Shown here: positions 35,369-47,128 of the stretch, in pieces | How positions within the stretch are numbered: position 1 is the first letter of the stretch | Layout: every line of letters begins with the position of its first letter | Assembly: GCA_038093515.1 (NCBI GenBank) | Contig: JBBPSI010000090.1 | Coordinates: 31,981-95,980, forward strand | Origin: Butyriboletus loyo | Taxonomy: Eukaryota > Basidiomycota > Agaricomycetes > Boletales > Boletaceae | Length of the DNA: 64,000 bases | Direction: 5' to 3' | The notes under the pieces: model-generated | Seen by the model: the letters and a program-made list of their open reading frames with translations, nothing else | Database searches by the model: none | Told to the model about the DNA's origin: nothing | Translations under genes and position numbers: made by a program

Positions 35369-36279
35369 GATTGAGGTTTCGTGCAAGCTTGCGGTTCCGC
35401 GGGAGCATATAAACAACAGAGATGGGGGAGGTCCTGCTTTATCTTTGCGCAACGACGGCCAACCTCATGGCAGCCTTCCAAAAAAACCAAGGATAGGTAC
35501 GACTGCCAACTGGAAGGTTGCCAATATACTAGATATTGGCGCAGCTAGCCAGCTGTTGGCTGAGTGAGTGGCGGGTCGGAACCACAACGGCAGCCCGGAT
35601 GGCATGGCCTTTGGAAAGCTTCCAACCAGCCAGGTTGGCCTTGATTGTACAAATATGGCTAGATCGACTTGGTTACTCCAAAAATGAAACGCGAGGGGAG
35701 TCCGGACAGCAAGAATCGTCTGTGCACATGGGAGAATTAGTAAAAAGCATACCAGAGGCTGCCTGGGCATGGAATACCCTCCCGGCCTGATAGGCGCTTC
35801 CTTGTTCCCTTTGCTCTGCGGCGGGAAAACCCACGGCAACCCCAACAAGGAGTCAGCTTATATCGTTCCACGTTCCAGTGGACACAGCCCCTTTCCCACA
35901 GAGCCTCGATGCCAGGCGGTCGTGGTAACTGGCCATTCCTGTACTAGCGGGCGATGACCTAGCATTGTAATGCTTATGATGTTATTATTACGCAACTACT
36001 TTCAGAATGGAGTATGTGAACGAAACCTACGTAGCCAAAAATATTAACCTTGGGATAGCGCCACTGAACCCGTGACAGTTCATCTTTCGGAGTTGCGGAG
36101 GTGTGGACTTTTCAGAATTGGATGGGTGGAACTAAATCACTTGCGTCACGGGCGCTAGATGCCACCATGGACGGACACCCGTATGACATGGTGGGTTGAA
36201 TTGAAAAGTAGGAACGCACCCATCAACCTCCCAGCGGCCAAGACAAGGGAGAAAAATCAACTTTGTCCGAAAGCTCATG

Positions 36280-37205
36280 TTAGCGTCTTGGTACCCGCGA
36301 TGATTCTAAATTTAACTGTGAGAAGGTAGATAAGGATGAATCTAGCAAGCTCAGCGTTGAACGTCTTCCACCGCAGGTAAGTAGCTGTGCAAACGCAGAA
36401 TCAAATAGCCCGAGATTCGTTTGATTTCCTTCCGGGGCCTTAATGAGATTACGAAAAGGAGGGAAAGGAGGGATGTTAGCCACGTGTGGAAGAAGGTCGA
36501 AGGTTGGCGTGTTCGGTGATGGAGACATCACGTAGGCGGTGTACTCATCCGCCAATAGAAGTCGGCGTTGTCGGTAAACAACGCTCTCTGACCGTCGAGA
36601 TCGAAAGTTGTTCATAGTGCCAAGCCACTCAGGCCAAATTCGGTCCCATTCTAACATATCAAGAATCGGCATCGAGTTAAGCGTATCTCATGGGATGAAA
36701 GCTAACCTTTATCTGTGAGCAGTTTGGATGTCCTGAAAAGGGATCTCCGGGTGTTTTGAATCTCAGAGCGTCCAAAAAGCACAACCTCGCGACCCATCAG
36801 CAAAAGTGGCAAAAGCTAGCTAGACCTAGCAAGCGCTAGCACGCCCACGATAGGACTGCTCTCCTAACCGTCGAGATCGAAAGTTGCTCATGGTGCCAAG
36901 CCACTCAGGCCAAATTCTAACATGTCCGAAAGGGTCGGCGTCGAGTCGAGCATATCATGCGAAAGCTAACCTTTGTCTGTGAGCAGTCAAGTTGGATGTC
37001 CTGAAAACAAATTTCTGAGTGTTTTGAATCTCAGAGCGTCCAAAATGAACAACCTCGCGACCATACCCGAGCTGCTTGAGGCGCTCGAAAATGCTGTACC
37101 AGATCGAAATAAAAATGACCACTGAAAAGAGGGGTCTCCAACCTTGTGGCTCGTGAGTCCTTCCCGACACATTTTCAGATCGTCTTGACGCTCTGCTGCT
37201 GGCAT
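36280..37205 (-). pseudogene. F-box family fragment, inverted partial copy
   Basis: Minus-strand exon pieces match the F-box gene at 37350-39519: the block from LEWDRIWPEWLGTMNNFR through PTFDLLPHVANIPPFPPFR (36400-36660), and the preceding exons IFERLKQLGYGREVVHFGRS and AERQDDLKMCREG (36960-37205). The segment around the GYGREV exon is present twice (about 36700-36790 and 36970-37080) and the LEWDR exon start is also repeated near 36870-36930, so an internal tandem duplication has scrambled the order. The F-box and the C-terminal part are missing. It lies head to head with the larger copy. Confidence 0.65.
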
Positions 37206-37349
37206 GTCCCGCTGCCAGTATTCACATTCGCGAAAAGGGGTGTTTGGTGGCCTGCGTGTTCACATCAAGCAAAGTGAACGCCACCACCTTGAAGCACCCC
37301 GGCTTTTTCACTCTCACCAACTCGTGCGATGGTGCAGACGAGATCAGCT

Positions 37350-39519
37350 GTAAAGACAATCCAGTCAGGGCAACAACTCAGCAACGATGGAAAAGACACT
37401 ATGATAATTCTTTACGAAATGGGGCTCCACCACTAGCCAAGAAACGTCGACGACAAGATGTGGTTGTTCCCAACAAGCAGCGTCGTGGAACGTCAAGTGG
37501 ACTATGCCAACTGAACCTCGACGTGCCATTCATGGTACACGCATTTTCTTCCCATTTTCTTCAGACTGTTCGCTGACGAACGGCATATTTTTAGATTTTT
37601 GCATATACTCATTCTCTCGATCTCCTGAACCTTGCGCGCACGTGCAAATCACTGCGAGTTCTTTTGATGGTCAAATATTTGGCATTCATCTGGAGGTGCG
37701 CACACCGCCAAGTCAAGGGCCTGCCTGACTGCCCAGTCGACTTGACCGAACCGGAGTACGCCAATTTCGTCCTTTACCCCCGTTGTCACATTCGTACAAA
37801 CTCCACTTTCGGCCTGAGACCCTCTGAGATGTGGCACAGGGCTGTGGAAAACATGCAAAGGCTCTTTTATGGGCAATGTGCCGCAGGTATTGTTCAGACT
37901 GCAGAGTTGAACGGTGACATTCCATGGATACTTTACTGTAGACGTTGACTGTTAACAAACCAAATTAGGTTTCGCTGTCTTTCGATGAGTCCTGAGATCA
38001 TTTACAAGAACGATGTGTTGGCCGTAGCACACCTCACGGTTGAAAGACATCGCAGAAATTGCACCCAATTTTTAAGTGACAGGCGGAGACAGCTTGTTAT
38101 TTTACGTAGGGTTCGTTTGATATACTTTCTCTGTGTCACGTCTCTTATTGGTTTCTGTAGCATGTACGCAAGTGTGAATACTGGCAGCAGGACATGGCAG
38201 CAGAGCGCCAAGACGATCTGAGAATGCGTCGGGAAGAGCGAGCCACAAGGTTGGACATCCCTCTTTTCAGTGATCATTTTTATCTCGATCTGGTACAGCA
38301 TTTTCGAGCGTCTCAAGCAGCTCGGGTATGGTCGCGAGGTTGTGCTTTTTGGACGTTCTGAGATTCAAAACACCCGGAAATCCCTTTCTAGGACATCCAA
38401 ACTGCTCACAGATAAAGGTTAGCTTTCATCACATGAGATACGCTTGACTCAATGCCGATTCTTGATATGTTAGAATGGGACCGAATTTGGCTTGAGTGGC
38501 TTGGCACTATGAACAACTTTCGATTTCGACGGTCAGAGAGCGTTATTTACCGACAACGCCGACTTCTGTTTGCGTCTGAGTACACCGCCTACGTGACGTC
38601 TCCATCACCGAACACGCCAACCTTCGACCTTCTTCCACACGTGGCTGACATCCCTCGTTTCCCTCCTTTTCGTAATCTCATCAGGGCCCCGGAAGGAGAT
38701 CAAACGAATCTTGGGCTATTTGATTCTGCGTTTGCACAGCTACATGCACTAATTGGCGAGTGGAGGAAGGAGCTGAACGCTGAACTTGCTGAACTTGCTG
38801 AACTTGCTGAACTGGTTTAGATTCCTTCTCATCTATCTATACAAGACACTTCGGGTGTGGCATCTGACAGCATTAAAACACGTACGGAATCGTCTCGAAC
38901 AGTCACAGACAAGTTACGCCTGGCCTGTGCATTGTTCTACCATGGAGGTTGGGAAGGCACTTTCAGTCATCCCGAGGTGCTCTCGATGGCCATGCGTCAT
39001 CGTGGATACCCAAGTTACAAAGACTTAGGTGACTCGGAACGCACTGAGTCGATTAGTGCCCGAATTGGCATTTTTTTTTATGGAGGCAGCTCGGTATATC
39101 GACCATGCATGCGGGCTGGATCGAAACGTGGCCACGGTGAGGGATATGGACCGCCGGAATGCTCGAATAAAATGCACGTGTTGCCAGAATCCGCAAGTCA
39201 GTAGTTGGAGGGATGCGGTGTGTCTTCCTCTTCGTTAAATGGAATGATCCGTGAGACGGAGCGTTACGTGGTTATGCTAAACGATAGCTGCGGCATGTTC
39301 ATATCAACCGTACGACCGGCGGGTCATTGCTGCTTCCTGAGTCTCCACGATGGCAGATTGTCAGTGATGAACACATGGGTGCAATCCAGGCAGCCGACTC
39401 GGAGTTGTCCGCCGAGAAGAAACCACCTTCGCAGTGGACGCGATGCTTGTTATGCCTGCCTTGTGTAGGGGATGGGATGTTGTATCAGGAGACCATGAGT
39501 CACCTCAAGCGCCTGTGAG
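37350..39519 (+). pseudogene. F-box family protein, broken
   Basis: The product begins in a basic region (AKKRRRQDVVVPNK), continues with an F-box-like segment across the intron 37535-37594 (SLDLLNLARTCKSLRVLL) and the family block FIWRCAHRQVKGLPDCPVDL, then a Cys-rich MCRRYCSDCR and helical exons up to the exon LEWDRIWLEWLGTMNNFR. F-box proteins recruit substrates to SCF ubiquitin ligases; the C-terminal region would bind the substrate. Two breaks are seen: TAG at 38818-38820 where the frame continues (IPSHLS...), and a one-base shift at the T-run near 39070, after which MEAARYIDHACGLD and ARIKCTCC follow in another frame. No initiating ATG was found in frame, so the 5' end is also unresolved. 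Confidence 0.65.
38780..38814 (+). repeat. 9-bp tandem repeat gctgaactt x4
   Basis: It encodes Ala-Glu-Leu repeats directly before the premature TAG of the F-box gene. Slippage here is a likely source of length variation. Confidence 0.85.
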
Positions 39520-40094
39520 CTTTTGCATCGTTGCTCTATCTACCTGGTTCTCATCGTGACAAATATGAACATAGCCATAATATCGAAAAAGGTGACCTCA
39601 AATGAGGTGTACACTGGAGATTTTTGGGCATGCACCCCAGATAATGCCAGGTCTCCGGCAGATGTGGATCGAACCATAAATAGATAGGTAACATACGGAG
39701 TGGGCAAAGAATATACGTGAAATGTGGGCCCGGGAGTAATATACTTGTGCAGCGAGGACAAGATCTCGTCAGTAAAGTAATTCACGCATGGAGCGAGGGG
39801 GATTGTAAAATAAGGCTCACACAGTTTCATCCAACGTAACCTTTAGTCGGATATATTATAAATGTAACAACACCACCTACTAGAATTCTACGATGTGCAG
39901 TCGATAGGGAATACAGAATAGTGGAACAACACTAAGAGCGAAACGACCCATGTATCTCACCGGAGGAGACATGAGTGGATGTTGGACCAGAAAGCAAATA
40001 AACCATCATTCCCAGGGATCTCCAGTTCAGGTATGTAGGATAAATATAAGCTACCTAAGTATGAGAGGGGGGAACCCGTGCCCACATTGTATGC

Positions 40095-40255
40095 ATGGCC
40101 CGACGAGGGGAGCACGGCTCCCCAATCTGTCCCACCGTTCCTGCTGGCAGTTTTAAGTGCACTGAACTTCCAATCAGCGGATGTGCCCACATTTCTAGGA
40201 GAGTCAAGTTGACATGTGAAGAACCAGTCCTAACCACCGCTCGGCCCACCGAAGT
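40095..40255 (-). repeat. SINE-like element, copy C
   Basis: Matches copy B, including the tRNA-like head and the hairpin in the tail (here ggggagccgtgctcccc). Because it lies inside the segmental duplication, it is not an independent insertion. Confidence 0.5.
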
Positions 40256-40377
40256 TGAACGATTGCCGTGAATCTCGTGTGGTATTTGACACCAGGTCGT
40301 CTGAATGTGCAAGTTCCGGGAGAACAATGAACATCAAGTTCTGTCACAAACGAGTAACAGATCGCACCTGAATTTAG

Positions 40378-41496
40378 TTAGAGCGTACGCCTGCAACCCA
40401 GATGCACTTCTCGCAAATGGCGCACGAAGCTTTCGCGGTTCATCATATCCTCGCCTCCTCTAATTCGGTATCTCCACCATCTGCACGCCATGCGATCGCT
40501 ATGTGTCATGTTCTCGACACCACGAGTGGTGAGTCGGAACACTTGCCCACGTGATCTGTTCCGCACACACAATACCATCCTCCTTCATCCACTGGCAGGT
40601 GTGTAATACCACCTGTTTAGGCGAGACCGCTTGGACAGGCAACGAGGTTGTCCGAGTTGAGTGGTAACGGAGCGGCCCCTCCGAGGGTTTCGACGTGGCA
40701 ATATTTCCAGGGAGGAGCGAGGAACCATGGGTTGAAACACCGAATCAGAAGGGACAGAGAAAGAACTCAGCGTCGCGCTGGAAATGCCTGGTTGAATTTG
40801 TATAGGTTGTTCCAATATCGGAGTTAAATAACCAGGCTTGATCGAAAAACAAACGTTGGAGAGCCATTCTATTGGGGCGACGCTGTGCTCCTTGCTTGAG
40901 GGATATGATTTGGGGGGAATAGAGTACGTCATCTGCAGGTGAAGAACCGGTTACGACCTGTTCGAGTGATAAGGCGCTTAAGCAGGCGACGCAAGCACCA
41001 GACTAGAGGTTTTTGCTCGCAGGATACGAGTATTCTTGAAAACGTTGTATATCGAGGGACGGCCAGAGTCTTGGTGGTTAAAAAAACAGTGGGTAGGTTG
41101 GAGCTGAATGGGGATCAGCTTGGAGAGGCCAACCATAGACTTTAAATGGAGTGTGCGCGTTGGGATCTGGGGACGCGGCTGCGAAAGTTGCCGGATGACG
41201 TTCGTCAAGAGCGGGGTAAATAGAAGAGGGGGTGTGAGGCAACGAGAAGCTCGGTTCAGGGTCCGGGAGAGGTCTATTGTACCCTATCAACCAAGGCAAG
41301 TAGGTGTCAGCCTCATACTCACTGTAAGAGCTGCTCGAGAGAGGTCGCGAAAACTGAGTTCAGCTAAGGAAAATCTCCCCAGGGTTCATCTCGGGAACTA
41401 AAGGTTACAATGAGCTGGGATCAACGAGAGGCATCCACACCAGTCTTACCAGAAGTCACCGTCGACAATATTGAAGCTACCTGAAGCGAGTAACAT
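40378..41496 (-). pseudogene. C2H2-type zinc-finger gene, dead copy
   Basis: Exon for exon it matches 34251-35368, from an ATG at 41494-41496 (MLLASGSFNIVDGDF). Three lesions are visible: GAG to TAG in exon 2 near 41363-41366, a ~13-base deletion near 40662 and a ~5-base deletion near 40532. The two deletions together restore the frame, so the last module (CRWWRYRIRGGED then RHLREVHLG) is again readable, but the part between them ends in a stop. The order of lesions suggests loss after duplication without selection. Confidence 0.75.
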
Positions 41497-42138
41497 GATC
41501 GAGGTTTCATGCAGACTTGCGGTTCCACTGGAGTATAGAAACAACAGAGGCGGGGGAGAGGAGATCCTGCATTATCTTTGCGCAACAGCAACGGCCAACC
41601 TCATAGCGGCCTTCCAAAAAAAACGTTGAGTCCGACTGCCAACTGGAAGGTTGCCAATATACGATCGGAAATTCAGATATTGGCGCAGCTAGCCAGCTGT
41701 TGGAGTGGGTGACGGGTCGGCACATCAACGGCTGGGAATGGAATACCCCACCTGGTCTGATAGACGCTTCCTTGTTCGCCTTATGCTCTGCGGCGGGAAA
41801 CCTACGGCAACCCCGACAAGGAGTCGGCTCATATCATTCCACTTTCCAGTGGACACGGTTCTATTCCCAGGGAGCCTCGATGCCAGGTGGTCGTGGTAAC
41901 TAGCCACTCCTGTACTAGCAGGCGATGACCTAGCACTGTACTGCTTACCACGTTGCTGCTATGCAACTACTCAGAATGGAATATGTCAAATCTAGAATAT
42001 TTGGAGTTGCGGGATTGGATGGGCGGAAGTAAATCGCTTGTTCCGCGGCGTCTGGTTCCTTAGATGGTAGGTTGGCCGAAGTTAGCGAGTCTCATTGGCT
42101 TTTCCTGCGCTATGTAGTATGCAGGGCTCATGACCTGT

Positions 42139-42180
42139 GAGGGAACACGAACTAGATAGATGGAAAAGTAAGTCCTACTA
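42139..42180 (+). repeat. Dispersed motif, copy 2 of 3
   Basis: gggaacacgaactagataga followed by tggaaaagtaagtcctac; compare copy 3 at 52094-52135, where gaagtaagtcctac also follows. Confidence 0.5.
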
Positions 42181-42560
42181 GTACTAACTTTCAGTACGAG
42201 TCAAGTAGTGGGCATAGATTTATAGCTTACCTCCAGTCTCGGACTCGAAGATTGTATGAGTGATGCATGTCGCAGTACCTTGTATGATACCGTGGGGCCA
42301 ATGTGGATCATGAAGTATAATTGAAACTCTGTCTCTTCCTATGCGCAATATGGTGAACGTTTCTCGTCGGCCATATTAAATCACCATATTCACTAACAGG
42401 TAGCTGCGAGTACATGTAATATCATATCCAGATGTCCTGCGGTAGATACATGGCCGATTCTTCGAAGGATCAAAACGTCCAGAACCCTGTTCTCGCCAAC
42501 TGGCGAAGTCGTAGCTCATGAGCATCAAAGGACGCATCGACATTTAACCTCGGCTCACCA

Positions 42561-43762
42561 TCAGTCTCGTCTCAAGGAAAAGAAACGGAGAAGATTCCTC
42601 AACCGTGGTAACTTCAGCTCCTCCATTTGACGCAACCTGTCGTCAATCTGCGTCCGCAAACCATCATACTCCGTCTGAAGATCCTCCAATAGGCTTGGAT
42701 CTGAAGTCATCTTCCTTTCCTTGTCGAGTCTCCGTAGGAGTTCCGTTTGTCTCTCGACCAGCTGCTCCAGTTGTGAATATAGTTGTTGCCCAGCAGCTGT
42801 TTCCTTTAGCTCCATCTCCAGCTCGGCCATCTCTTTTTGTAGCTGCACCTTGCGGGAGCCCCCCTGCGTGAGGATACGTTGAATAAGCTTCTTGGAGGAG
42901 TCATCGTCACTCCCGCAGCGAGCTATCTGGGCTCCATGAATTATCATCGCCTTCCAGTAATCCCTCTTGAGCTCATCCAACCTTCCCTCGCCGACCTTCG
43001 TGTCAACTTCATCCCACATAGTCGTAGTGAGGTAAACCTTCCCTAGAGCGTCTCTTCCGCACAGCTTTCGAAATACTCGGAGGTTCTTCAGCGGCGTACC
43101 CGCCATGCGATTGTCCGTTATCCGATGGAAATACAAAATCCCAGAGAGAAGTTTATGCTTGTGGTAACTGCGAGGACGAGAGTGTGGGCGAGAAACGCGA
43201 ACTACTAAACATCATACATTACCTCGAGGTGAGCCATTTAGAAATCATGCTCAAAATGTCGAGATCGGATTTAAACGTGTCGTCGAAGCCCGGTGTATCC
43301 ACCAGGACTACGTGGTGCCCAGTCTCCTGGTCCAAGAATCTAACAGCATGGACCTGACTTGTAAACGATTTCAACGCATGGCCCACGCCCCGAGTCTCAC
43401 ATCCACTTGCGCGACGTATGAACTGACGGTATATGAGTGAATAGATTCCACTACTGATGTTCGTCTCACCGTACTCTTTCCAGAGCCTGTTGGACCCATG
43501 ACACTTGGGGACATCACTTTAATCATTTCACTGTAGAGATTTTTATGACGTACGCTATCACAATATCATCGGGTCTAAGGTCCTCTATATCCAACATCGC
43601 AGGGTTTTCTGCTTCGACGGATGACGGAGTCGGTACCCGTGCTGGGCCATTTTGCATCGACCCTGTTCTTGCATTGAATCTCTGTCGGAGGAGTTAAATT
43701 CTGGCGAGAGTGGTGAGTGGCGGCAATACGTTGCTTACTCTCCGATTCAGAAACCACGCCAT
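42561..43762 (-). CDS. AIG1/GIMAP-like GTPase G1, 330 aa
   Basis: Five minus-strand exons (43762-43739, 43681-43554, 43503-43470, 43422-43223, 43167-42561). The N-terminus is MAWFLNRRRFNARTGSMQ. The G domain has VMGPTGSGKST (P-loop, residues ~52-62), VDTPGFDDT (~109) and TTTMWDE in place of NKxD. A Glu/Lys-rich coiled coil of ~120 residues follows and a short basic end (FFSLRRD). The family is known from Agaricomycetes as G-domain proteins related to plant AIG1 and animal GIMAP. Members probably bind GTP and assemble on membranes or with partners through the coil; the cellular role is unknown. It stands divergently to G2. Confidence 0.85.
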
Positions 43763-44629
43763 TGCACCTTCGTCTGTACTCAATACTAATGGAAGTGCTG
43801 CTTAGAAGTCAAAACCTGGGTCGATGAGTGTGTCAATTTACTTTACGAAGGGCTCACGGTGGGCTGTTACTTCGTCTGTGGGTGGCTACTTGAGAATCAG
43901 ACAGGCGGAATGGTTCCAGGGCAGAGATAGGAATGACAGACGGATGTGGTGTGAGACACATCCCTCTACTGCGTACCTTGTGGGTTGATGGCGTGTCTTC
44001 GTGATGAAAGATGATAGCGGAAATTAGAATAGCGCCGGCAGAGCCATCCTGAGATCAGGACGTAGTAATAGCCCCGAAAAGGCGTGGTAGGTGGCATCAA
44101 GGTAGACGCGAGGCTGCCTCGAGTGGTTCATAACTCATATCGATCCGCAGTCCCAGCGCAATAACTGATTCCGGTTTGATGTGGGTACATCTGGCTACCA
44201 TCCGAATCCTTGAAAGCTTCAAGAAGGCGCAGAGTTAACGGTTGACTTACCACCTCGCCGGCCACTGGACGAAATAATCAATATATGCTCGTGAAATTTA
44301 AAAACACCTATTTCATAAATTTTACATCCCCCAAAACACTAGCATTGATCCGGTGTGTTAGTCTATGTACTTTAGCACACTAACACCTGGGCTGTCGTGT
44401 TGTTACGATTGGCAATGGGGAATGATAATCAGCATTCTGATGATTACCAAGACAGTGTTATGTAACAATATTGAGTTGACGGGATAGCACAACGCAAGAA
44501 CGTGTACAACTACTAGCAGCACCATGTGACGATCACACAATCTCATCCCTCCATCCCTCCTTTCCCCCCTGCTTCCTACTCCTTTTCCAGTGGGCACGAT
44601 CCCTGCGACGGCGTTAAGATTTCGACAAC
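43763..44629. other. Divergent intergenic region between G1 and G2
   Basis: About 870 bases with no supported gene, which must hold both promoters. A short imperfect hairpin (ggtgtgttag ... cactaacacc) lies near 44350-44390. Confidence 0.4.
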
Positions 44630-45518
44630 ATGACACCCAGGTGGCTGAGTTCATGGTTCAAGTGCAGACCCAACATAACATTGGAACTGACGGCCGATGA
44701 TATAGTAGTCTTGTGTGTTTTTTGAAAGGTATTCAGTCTTATTCCATACTCACTTGCGCTTTGTCATCCAGTGTGGTGGGCCCTTCGGGAGGCGGAAAGA
44801 CTTGGGTACAACACTCCTCTTTGTACTATGGTCGAACGCTGAGCCTCAATACCGATTCTCCCGCAGTTCGTAGAAGCAGTGACAAACAGCGGTTACTTCG
44901 AAGTTAGCACAAATCTCAAACCCAGCACGAAGGAAGTACAGGCAGTCAAATGCGAACTCAAGGATGACGCAAAGAAGGAATTGCGGTGGGCCTCAGAAAG
45001 ACACAAGAACATCGTCTTCGTAGACACGCCATCCCTTCTCAACGGCACTCGAAATGAAGAAAGAGTGGAGGAGAATACGCAGCGTTGGTTGATAGCATCA
45101 AAGTAAGACTATCTTGGCCCCTTGGACGTGAGCACAACCGACAGCTTGTCTGTTCAGATCCAAGTCTACTCTTGGTGGGATCATATACATCGATGATATT
45201 GCACACGTCCGTGATTGCGAAAATATCACCATTCGAGAGTACTTGAAATGTTTCGCCAGAACCTTTCCGGGTCCGCAGCAGTTCGAGTCCCCCCCCCTGC
45301 GATTGCGTGGCGTCCTCAGCTACAACCCTAGGAAGGACAGGCTCGATGCAGAGAAGATTACATCTCGTGTGGAAACATTCGGGCAGCGCCTCGGTGCAGT
45401 GGGCTCGGTTCGGTTTAAGGGGCGCCACAATTCTGAATGGGATACTTCTTCCTATGTCGAATGTTTACGAGGGGAGAGACAAGAAGCTTGGAAGGTCGTA
45501 GTGGGCCTTTTCTCCTAA
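44630..45518 (+). CDS. AIG1/GIMAP-like GTPase G2, divergent, 237 aa
   Basis: Four exons (44630-44712, 44772-44805, 44867-45102, 45158-45518) in frame. The N-terminus is MTPRWLSSWFKCRPNITLE. The P-loop is VVGPSGGGKTW, on a 34-nt exon of its own; the switch II position reads FVDTPSLLNG, so the usual Gly of DTPG is Ser. The TTMWD box is absent and the long coiled coil is missing. The second half (GIIYIDDIAH, LRLRGVLSYNPRKD) is recognisable only by position. It could bind nucleotide weakly or act as a pseudo-GTPase. Together with G3 it forms a separate subfamily in the cluster. Confidence 0.75.
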
Positions 45519-46138
45519 ATGACTGGCGGGCATAGATGACAGTACTGCCGGAATGGACCTGGAACGAATGTGTAGCAGTTTAGGAACACGATGACCACAT
45601 ACCCCACATCGTATGGTAATAATTTATGAAATGCACTAGGTAGTACGAGTTGCTACTATACAAACCATGGTCATAAGCTACACCTCCTGCCAGGAATTCC
45701 GGATACAGTCTGCCTCTCGGATCGGGAACTGAGTACTGAGGATCGAGGGCATGGACGGCGTAGGAGGAGCGGAAGTGTCCTGTAAAACTTGTCGCTATCC
45801 GATTTCCATGAGGCGAAATGATAATTTTTGATAGCTCGAACCTCCGACTGATCAGTACAGCGAGTTGCAGGGGGTGGATCAAGAAATCCTGAGAAGTTGT
45901 GCAACGCAAATATCAACGGGATTTAACAGAGTGCAAATTACTACTGTGACGCTGGCGTGTCGCGGTTGGACCTTATCGATATGAACATTTAAGCACGCAA
46001 ATGGGGAAAGAGTGTTCAGCCATTGTGCACTACTAACACAGATATCTGAACTCGACTGATCTGGCAGTTCTCTCCGAGTCCGATCCCACTTGCGCTCTGT
46101 ACAGCGAATCTTATCGCCCTCGGATACCCTTCTATGCC

Positions 46139-47003
46139 ATGCCAAAGGGACACGCTTTAACCCACCTGCTTGCTGATTTGTGGAACAAAATCAAGTGGGA
46201 CTCATCCGCCCAAACGCTACATATATCTAAAGAGGATATCGTGGTATTGTTCGTTCAAGCCGTTCAAAAGTCATCATGGTCTCCATCCATTCCTGACGAT
46301 GAGTCGTTAAACAGTGTAGTGGGGCCTACAGGATCCGGTAAAAGTTGGGTGCGTGCGTAGGCTCGTTCCCCGCCTACAGGACCTTGTCTCAGCTTCGCTT
46401 CAGTTCACCAAGGAGGCGACAAAAAGTCCATTGGTCAAAGTCAGCAAAAACGTCCATCCTTGCACTTCAAAGGTTCTAGCAATTCGATGTGTACTGAGCG
46501 ATGAAGCGCAAACGGAGCTGCAAGAAGGGATAAAGGGCGTCGTATTCGTCGACACGCCCTCTTTTCGCACTGGACGCAGGTCTCCCGATGCACAAAAGGA
46601 GCTTGGCACGTGGCTTGACCAGACAATGTAAGACTTTCCTTGCTTCTTTGTTATGATGCGAAGCCGATGATTCGTCAGATATGAGCCCCGAGATGTCGGG
46701 GTGATTTATATGCATCGAGCCGAAACCGACCCTGCACTTGAACGTGTGCAAGACCACCTCCATGAATTCGCCACTATTCTTCGGATCGGTGTACATCTCC
46801 CGCAGCGAGTACACATCGTCGTAAGCTACGACAAGACTTCGAGCAACGTCCCCGAATCCAAGATCGAGGAACGCAGATCCACGCTTTGTACTCTGATGGA
46901 CTCCATAAATGGACCCAGATGGCGGCCCTCAATACACCAGGAACGTTTCCAGGGAGATCCCAAAGTAGCATGGAGAGCTGTAGAGGAGGTCTTTAAAAAC
47001 TGA
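46139..47003 (+). CDS. AIG1/GIMAP-like GTPase G3, divergent, 230 aa
   Basis: Exons 46139-46248, 46315-46348, 46404-46627 and 46679-47003. The N-terminus is MPKGHALTHLLADLWNKIKW. The P-loop exon encodes VVGPTGSGKSW; switch II reads VFVDTPSFRTG; the strand GVIYMHRAETD matches YLHRITD of other members. TTMWD is missing (IVVSYDKTS at that place). Like G2 it ends early, without a coiled coil. All phases agree with the rest of the family, and no stop interrupts the frame, so it is probably a working gene of altered biochemistry. Confidence 0.75.
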
Positions 47004-47128
47004 TCACGGCGGCTTGGGATGCTCGGTGGATCTTGGAATCATAACTATTGTCACTGGCTAGCTGCAACGGTCCTTATGAACGACGAAACGCCATGTTTCC
47101 AGAACGCAGTAGAATATAAGTAATGGTG

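Larger units (their letters stand above)
33728..36020. repeat. Segmental duplication B (partner 39930-41990)
   Basis: Both copies hold, in the same order, the block ccggaggaga...ttggaccagaaagc, a SINE-like element, a minus-strand zinc-finger gene, and a 3' block ending near cgatgacctagca and gcaactact. The differences are small indels and substitutions. The zinc-finger gene is intact here and broken in the partner. Confidence 0.88.
39930..41990. repeat. Segmental duplication C (partner 33728-36020)
   Basis: Same order and orientation as copy B. The copies flank the inverted F-box locus (36280-39519), so the zone 33.7-42 kb consists of nested duplications. Confidence 0.88.
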
